Assembly: GCA_951217055.1 (NCBI GenBank)
Contig: OX578286.1
Coordinates: forward strand, 16,765,050 to 16,829,049
DNA from: Gerris lacustris
Lineage: Eukaryota > Arthropoda > Insecta > Hemiptera > Gerridae
Direction of reading: 5' to 3'
Length of the DNA stretch: 64,000 nucleotides
Of the stretch, positions 22,101 to 31,100 are shown piece after piece; the stretch's first letter is position 1, and every line of letters begins with the position of its first letter. The translations under genes and the position numbers were made by a program. A model generated the notes under the pieces. That model saw only the letters and a list, made by a program, of their open reading frames with translations, was not told the DNA's origin and did not search any database.

Positions 22101-25100
22101 TTAACTTTTAAAATCGTTTAGATATATACGGTAACTAAGGTAGGTTCATGAATTGGACAACGCATTGAATGGGTTAAGTATAGTAACTTTGGATTACGAT
22201 AGCCATCTCTGGGGCGATAGTAGTAGTAAGGGGGCAGGGAGGCAAAGCCTAGCAACTAGACAGCACTTGAGTCCTTTTTGCCAACCCCTGGTTTTTCACG
22301 CCCATCGAACCACCTCAGTCTTACCCTCAAATCTCTTAGTTTACTAAGGAGAGAATGTCTTGCCACTTTAGTGTGCCAAGCTCCTCTTCCCTGATAACCC
22401 CTACTCCTAATACATGAAAGCGTATGAGGTGATAAGGTTTCTTGTTATGATTTTTGTGTTCATGTGAAATAAGTACACTATTTGATTTCACTACATGATA
22501 TTTTGTAAAGGTAATATTTCTGACTTAATGTAACTCTTTAAAAATACTAACTAGCCTATCCTGTAGGGCTTGAAGTGTTGCAGATAGATTTTTTTTGGAT
22601 CCGACCTCTAGTGTCCAACAAAATGTTTTTTATAGTGTTATCAATCATGAGTACTTTTTTACATGAAGATGTCAGCAAATAAAAAGTATCCTCTCTTGTA
22701 GAGGACATTTTGGGATACTGTTAACTATTTTCAATCCGAATCCTACCAAGTAAAGTTATAATCTCCTCTGTTGAGTTGCCATTTTATTTTAATTTAAATC
22801 AAATTATAATTATCATCAGCTACTGGAAACAGACAGAGAAAAATACACTCCAGCGCCGGGATTTGAACCACGGGCCTCCTATATATCCGTTACAGCCGCT
22901 CTTACCAACTGAGCTATACTGGAGAATGATTTTTCTCTGTCGTTACCGTTACAAAGTCCCGAATCCAAGCTTTCAATCTTTTCTAGAGCGCTATACTGGC
23001 GCTATGAGGCTTTCGTAGAGCGCTATACTGGAAATATAGAGGCCCGTGGTTCAAATCCCGGCGCTGAAGTGTATTTTTCTCTGTCGTTTCCCATAGTTGA
23101 TGATAATTATAATTTTATTTAAATTAAAATTTAATCTTTCCGCAGTATGAATATGAATACTACCAAAATCGTAAAATATGCATTTTATTTTATTTATTTA
23201 ATTTTTTTATGTTTAAGGGGAGGGTTGAAAATAATATGGGGAGGTTCAATAAAAAAATTTTATTCAATGAAAATTTTTAAAAAATGGGACATTAGTAGAA
23301 GTATAATTTAAATGAAAAATGTTTCAATATAAAAATCATTCTACTTACAAATACCTTAATATTTCCCGAATTCGGGGTACTTAATATTAAAGATGAAATA
23401 AAAATTAAAAGAAAAATTCAATTGTAATTTAATTATTACTGACCTTTTCATATGAACACCTCGAATTCAGGTTCTACTTAATTCAGACTTTTTAAAAAAA
23501 ATTATTATTCATAATTTTTTTTTTTTTTTTTTCTTACAGGATTTTGAGGATGCCATTTACGTAGCTATTATGGATTATTTTTGTAATTATAATCCATCGG
23601 CATTGCTTCAAAGAAAAGTACTTATGCTTGAAAAACTTGTAGCTACACTTCAAGAAAACTACCATCGAACTGTTAAACAGGTAAATTAGGTTCTTTATTC
23701 TTATTAATTTTATTTTTTAAACTGATTCTGTTTATTTTGAGTTGGAGGTAAAACAGCCACTTAAAGCGAAGAGGGGGGGGGGGGGTAGATTAACACAAAT
23801 TTTTAAATAAAGGGATAGCCCTTCTCGAAGTTTTGAGCAGAACTCTAGTAGTCAAGTGCCAATTTCAAAGGAAAGAAAGTTTTCCTGGTGTTTCAAAGGC
23901 AACTCCTCTCTCCAGCTCTACCCCACTAGTACAGTAGAACCTCGATTATCCGAACTAATTGGGACCAGAGGTAGGTCAGATAATCGAAAAGTTCTGATAA
24001 TCGAAGTTCATTAAAAAAAGAAGAAAAAATATAATTAAGTATACAATGTTATGTTAAAGGTAGATATATTTTTAAAATAAAAATTATACAGGGTGTTCCG
24101 CATAAGTACCTACAGAGAAAAACCTATGAATCTACATCAAATTTCTGATCAAAAATGTCAAGTAACCTTGGGTCCTACAGACCTTCGTTTTCGAGATATA
24201 TCGATTTTTTTATTTAGGTCATGTTTTTAGCCATAAACTACGTAATAAATAAAAATCTAAATAAGATAGAAAGATGCAGTTTGCGGCATCGTAAAGAGCA
24301 TTACATTTTCTTTCAGAAATCACATCTTTTAGTACTTAATACGTTTATAAACTTAGTGATAATGCAAGGAAAACATTAAAATTGGAAATTATATCAAATG
24401 TTTATACAACTTGGAGCTTCCATAACTTCTATATTTTTATAGCTATTATAATGTTTAAAAAACTTCGCAATTTTATAAGCTTTAATTCGATATAGCATTG
24501 TCTATAGTTTACGTAAGTTTTCATAGAGAAATAGTAGAAAAACTATTAGGAAATCAACTTATTAAGTAACAGCTCTATGAATTTTCTGCAATTTTAAAAT
24601 TAAAATTTGATTGTTTTCTTTTCATATGCTGGCGGGGTAGTGTCTGAAGAATAGCTGGGGGTCTGCTCGTGAATCTGCGAGGCAGTTCCAAACAGACGAC
24701 ATCTTTCCTATTACATTTTTTAAGTTATCGAAAGAAGATGCTGAACAACAGGCACTGTTGATTGGTTACTGATCCTAGGACTAGTATTAGAAGGGCTTCA
24801 GCTGTATTGGGAATTCCAGGGACGCAGATTTTTAGAATTTTGAAAAGAATTCAACTGTGTCTTCCATGACACTCCCGGCTAAGAGCTGACCATAGCTGAC
24901 TTTAATGCGAGGGTGCTGCGGGGGTATTGGGATTGGATATTACAAAGAACTGTGTCACATTTTATTTTGTGGATAGACGAGTACCTTCTTACAAGAGCTG
25001 GTGCTATTAATTTTCACAACACTAATATATGGTTTATTGCAAATCCGCTTGTACCGAGGCCGCAACATTTTCAGCCCCAGTTTTCTGTAAATGTGTGCGC

Positions 25101-28100
25101 TGGTATTATTGGTCTCAGAATAGTTGGACCTAATTTTCTTACGTCTTAGTTGGACGCCTTAATGGTGAAATATTTTTAAACTTTTTAGAAAGTTAATTTA
25201 TTGGATTAATTGAGGACTTACCACTTGATTTAAGAATCAGCATGTACCATGTACCTGCAGTTGGATCCAATGGATGGGTGGATTGGGGACCTAGCAAAAA
25301 GTATTTTATACAGAACAATTGTGTATACTAGGGAAGAGCTGATTTCTTTTTCTTTTCAAAATTCTAAAAATCTGCGTCCCTGCAATTCCCAATACAGCCG
25401 AAGCCCTTCTAATACTAGTCCTAGGATCAGTAACCAATCAACAGTGCCTGTTGTTCAGCATCTTCTTTCGATAACTTGAAAAATATAATAGGAAAGATGC
25501 CGTCTGTTTGGAACTGCCTCGCATACTCACGAGCAGACCCCCAGCTATTCTTCAGACACTACCGCGCTAGCATATGAAAAGAAAACAATCAAATTTTAAT
25601 TTTAAAATTGCAGAAAATTCATAGAGCTGTTACTTAATAAGTTGATTTCCTAATAGTTTTTCTACTATTTCTCTATGAAAACTTACATAAACTATAGACA
25701 ATGCTATATCGAATTAAAGCTTATAAAATTGCGAAGTTTTTTAAACATTATAATAGCTATAAAAATATAGAAGTTATGGAAACTCCAAGTTGTATAAACA
25801 TTTAATATAATTTCCAATTTTAATGTTTTCCTTGCATTATCACTAAGTTTATAAACTTATTAAGTACTAAAAGAAGTGATTTCTTAAAGAAAATTTAATG
25901 CTCTTTACGATGCTGCAAACTGCATCTTTCTATCTTATTTAGATTGTTATTTATTACGTAGTTTATGGCTAAAAACATGACCTAAATAAAAAAATCGATA
26001 TATCGATATATCTCGAAAACGAAGGTCCGTAGGACCCAAGGTTACTTGACATTTTTGATCAGAAATTTGATGTAGATTCATAGGTTTTTCTCTGTAGGTA
26101 CTTATGCGGAACACCCTGTATACATACATATGTAAAACAACACATTATATTACATTTTTCTCAGGTAGGTTTAAAAAAATCATGAATTCTTGTCTGTTTC
26201 GCCCACAACAAGGTGGCGAGTACCTCTAACCACCTCACCAGAGCAGGTTCGGATAATAGAGGGTTCGGATAACAGAGGTTCGGATAATCGAGGTTCTACT
26301 TTAATTGGTGTTTCAAGGCCAACCCCTCTCTCCAGCTCTATCCCACTAGTAATTGGTGCTTCAAAGCCAACTCCTCACTCCAGCTCTACCCCACTTGTAA
26401 TTGGTGTTTCAAAGCCAACTCCTCTCTCCAGCTCTACCCCACTAGTAATTGGTGTTTCAAAGCCAACTCTTCCTTCATTGGTTTCCACCCTTCTTCAAAT
26501 CAAATCCACTCTGCTTTTAGTTGCCACAAAGCCTATATAAGTCAAAAACCACTGTAAATAATGGTTGTTTGGCAAGTATGTACTAAGTTTAAAGATGTTG
26601 CTACTGGTATGCTATCTATGTAGCAATTCTTTAAGAATTTTATACAGTTGTGTTAGTTATTCAGAATTTGGTAGATTTTCCAATGATTAAATTTTCCCCT
26701 AAATTGGCCCACCAAATGTATTTGTTACACCAGTTCTATGTTATGAACCTTCAGGTGTTAATAACTGTAGTGTGCAAGTGCTGTTCCTCTAAATTTACCA
26801 AGTAGTTTAATTATTGTATAACTATTACTAATCAAATTGTTAAAATAAGGGGTCTTTTACTTATCATAAATTTATAATGTATATTGATAGTAGGATCTAA
26901 AGGAAAAAATTAAAAGCTCACTTTTGAAATATTTTTCAACCTCTCTTTGGGTCATCTTCTAGCTGAAAACCACATTTATTGTCAGTAACTCCAGTAAATT
27001 TGTTATATTTTATAACATATTACTTATAACAAATTTGCGTGAGTTACTGACAATAAATGTGGTTTTCAGCTTGAAGATGACCCAACGAGGGGTCAAAATA
27101 TTGCAAAAGTGAGCCCTTATTTTTTTTCTTTTAGACCCTACTATCAATAAGAATTACATACAAGGAAACAAACCTCACTACTTACTACAATGTATATTTT
27201 TAAAAAAAATTAACTGAGATTGGTTCGGTTTTGCTTTTTTCAGTTTAGTGAGGCAAAATATTTGTTGAAACGTATGGTTGAAATACGTAAAGATGACCTG
27301 AACAAGTGCACATGCCAGAACAAGGTACCGTTCAAGCTAATAAGATCAGTAGCTGTTCAAGTTCAAACATCCAGATGTAGAGGTGGTGACTTCTGCCCTG
27401 GTTCTGAAGATGGATTGCGTCTAAAAGCTAAACAACCACCAGACACCAACCTAAATGGTTTAAAACAAAAGAAGACGGTGAGTCAGGAACTAACACAAGA
27501 AAATAGCAATAGTGTAAGTTATATTTTATAATTAATAATTTACTAAGAAAAGCTTAGTAGATTCTTCATTCTCCACACGTCGAATGCAGAATACTCTCAC
27601 CTAGGAGATAGGTCTAAGATTACCCTATGAATTGATTTGATGTTAATATTTTGTCTATGGAGAACCCAAATGCTTTTTCATGCATCCACAACACCATCTT
27701 GGTCTTGTCAAGAAATAAAGAAGTTACCGATTAACATTAACAGTTTCAGAAGGAAAGCGGTTGTATTATAATGTTTTCATTTCCATTTATCCTTTTGGAT
27801 TTGATTATGTGTAAGAATAATAGCTGTTCCATGATTTATAGTGAGTTAGTAAAATAGTGTTAAAAAATAGTGTTGAGCCGTGTGGATTAAACTATTTAGC
27901 ACATCTGCTCAAGGCGGCTGCTGAATCAAGGGTGGTACGAGGTTGTAGGTTCGATCCCTCACCGTGATGCTCTGATTTATATGTCTCACTAATGATTATC
28001 ACACCATTCACCATACTCACTTCGGCGGTACATTGTACAGAGGTATGATATGTGAAGTGGCTGGAACTCTCTACCACGGGGCTAGTAAGATGGGCCTAAA

Positions 28101-31100
28101 AGATGGCCTAATCTAATTGCTAGGTTCGAACAAGAGGTTCGTCCTAAACGTCTAGTACTAGTACTAGAACCTTACTACTACTACTACTACAACCACTACT
28201 GCTACTACTACTACTACTACTAGTAGTAAAATGTTACTTCTAGTTATAAATTTTTGAGTAGTTGGGTCTATTAAGGACTCTGAAGAGTGAATCTAAATCA
28301 AAACCAAAGTGGGTAAAATTGTAGTTGGTTTCTGAGAGACGAAGAAAATTATTTTTAAGAAAACTAATTTGGAATTTTTAAAATCAAAGATAAATAATTT
28401 TTCATTCTTCTGAACAATCACATAACTTCCGTTACCTTCGGTAAGCTCAGAAACGAAACTTAATTGGATTTGAAAACAAATGTGTGGAGAATGAATTAGT
28501 GAATTGCATGAGAAATTCTCTCCTTGTGCTTTCGCTATTCTTAGTATCCATTAGCTTATTATGGAAAAACAAATTATCTTTAGTTATAATATTTTTTATT
28601 TTTATTTTTTTAGAACCCTGCAACATCTTTTTCGAATAAAGAGAATTTTCAATCATCTTCAACTACACCACCTGTAAGCCAACAGCCTGCTGTTCCACGC
28701 CATATCAGTGTCTCTGTTCCTCCTAATAGAATGCTTAATCGTCAAAAATCTTCTACCGATATACAAAATGTACCAACACCCGCTGGACCTTCAACATTGC
28801 AGTCAACTGCAAGAAGACCTACTCAGGTTGTCGTACCTAAAACTAATGGAGCTTCTCCGTCTAAAGCTAATGCATCATATGTTATTGATCTCACGGAAAA
28901 AGAAGAAGGTATAAATGTGAATATATTTATTATATAAAACTTTTATTGTGAAAAATTTTATTTTGAGATTTCAACGGATTCATGGTCTGTCTATTGTCTA
29001 TGCATATGAGTAGGGCCTAAACTTCTGAACCCATTTCGTTCAAATGTTGAATTAAAAGGTTCAACAAATGATACCCTGATGAAAAATTGTAGAGGCCCTG
29101 AATTGTGGAGGCTTCCAGAGGTTGTCTCAAAATGAATAACATAGTTGGTTTTCTGGTGAAATCCTCGTCATCGTCACGAAGGATTTGAAGTGAGACATTT
29201 TGCTTCCACTACTGGAAGCATCTTCAGTAGCGTGATGCGCCATGATGTTAATTTGAAGCAAATGTATACTGTATACATAGAATTTCTTCAAGGTAACATC
29301 TTGATGCACTACACCCCTAAATATGCTTTCAGTGGTGGAAGTGAATTGTCAAACTTCAGACCCTTTGTGATAAGGATTTTGTCTACATGTGCTAGACATC
29401 CAACTAATTAGCATTTTAAATATATTCTGTAATAAAAAGAAAAAATCCATCTTCAATAATAAAAATCTCAGATGTTTTTTTTGGAGTAAATTTGATTTGA
29501 TTGAGTTCGAAGGATACTTGTCTGTAAAAACAAAAACAAATTTTGAGGGAATAGTATATAAATTTATTAATTTTTTTGTTTTGTTTCTTTTTTTTTTTAG
29601 AAGTTGTTGTCAAAAAAGCCCCAGTTACACCTCCTCCTAGTACTGTTACTGCAAAGCCTTCAACCCCAGTACAGCAGCCTGTTCAAACTAGAGTAGTTAA
29701 AACTAGTGTTCTTAGCCCAATGGTAAGTTTATCTTTAATATTGAGTAAATCTACACGTTTAAAAATTAATTCTTTAAATGCACATTTTAAGAAAATAACG
29801 TTTTATTGCTTAAGATCCACGTGTAAATCGCAGCAATTTTGTGAGATGATGATTCGGTCAACTGAGAACTATATTTTGACTTAATGAACTTGATTGTGGA
29901 GTAGAAAGATTCATACAAGCAGTATGTTGTACCAAAAATTAAAAATTAAGACTGAAAAGGCGGAGACACACCTGAGCATTCGCCCCGAATGAGCATGCGT
30001 TTCCGTTCGGGTCGTCCTCTCCATATCTAAGCGATTCGGGGCGAACGCATGCTCATTCGGGGGCGAACGCATGCTCATTCGGCGGCGAATGCATGCTCAT
30101 TCGGGGCGAATGCTCAAGTGTGTCACCACCTTAAGCAGATTTCTTTAAGTCTGGCTTTTTTGATTCTGGCACAAGTTACTAAAATTCAACTGTAGAAGTA
30201 GATTTGTGCTGCACTTGCAATGCCTGATCCTCTTCACCTCTAATAACTCAAATTTCTTAGCCAATTTTTCAACAAGTATTATTTGAGAAATTGGAAATCT
30301 ATTTTCAATAATATCACAAATAAATTGATTTACAAAATATCCAAATTTAGATTTAGAACTTTTCAAATTTTTATAACTAAAAAGGAAATCAATAACCCTC
30401 AATAACACGACAACCTCAATTACAAGTGCAATTTTCAAATCCCCTTGATATTGCCATAACACATAATGTAAAATTAACCTCTATATCGCGACTATTATTA
30501 TCCAAACAACCTCAATAACACGGATTTGACGGCATGTGTATCTCCGCCTTATGTATTATAACTTATAACTTTAAGGTACTTCTGTAGATTGTTACTCACC
30601 TCTGATTTTTTAGAATATAAATGGATATAATTATTTATACATTTCTTTGCTTAAATAACTATTATGAAGAAGGAATGTTTAGTCCAATGTACTTTGGGAC
30701 AAAGGAATATCACGCTTCTGTTTTTATAAGGGAAGTAACAGTCTAAAGAAGAACATTCCGTACACTTTATTTAGATTATTACTCCCTTCTAATTTGTTAT
30801 AAGGGGAGTAACAGTCTGAAGAAGAACATTCCGTACACTTTCTTTAGATTATTACTGCCTTCTAATTTGTTATAAGGGGAGTAACAGTCTAAAGAAGTTC
30901 CAACTTTAATTTACTCTTTGATGTTATTAACATTTTAAAATTTTATTTTTTCTAGCCTACATTACCAGCGCTTCCTCCAGCTCCCTTCTATAAAGCATCA
31001 GTTAGAAGACCTCCACAGCCTGTTCTCAAAGTCTGTAAAGCCGACCAAAGTGAGTAAAAGCTAGTGTATTCAAGATTGTTGGGTGGTGGACTAAAATAAA

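Larger units (their letters stand above)
23932..26302. mobile_element. pogo/Tigger-like element (split by nested insertion)
   Basis: The left end CAGTAGAACCTCGATTATCC and right end GGATAATCGAGGTTCTACT form terminal repeats of the pogo type, and a TA dinucleotide adjoins each end. Only about 150 bases of it remain on each side of the nested mariner-type element. Copies of GGTTCGGATAA are tandem at the right end (26247-26285). No pogo transposase frame is left. Confidence 0.8.
23884..26490. repeat. 48-bp minisatellite split by a transposon
   Basis: Units starting ATTGG(T/C)G(T/C)TTCAAAG with a CCAACTCCTCTCTCCAGCTC core begin at 26304, 26352, 26400 and 26448, exactly 48 bases apart. A fifth unit (23884-23931) lies 2.37 kb to the left and stops at the TA target of a pogo-like element, so the transposon inserted within the array. 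The units stay open as a 16-residue Ser/Pro/Thr repeat, but no splice sites place them in the mRNA. Confidence 0.85.

Noticed and set aside
22850..22924. Functional tRNA gene
   Set aside because: A and B boxes are good, but the anticodon arm and T stem do not fold properly and the unit sits in an inverted-repeat element.
26190..26540. 116-codon Ser/Pro/Thr repeat protein
   Set aside because: The frame starts inside a transposon end and follows the 48-bp minisatellite; no splice sites link it to windei exons.
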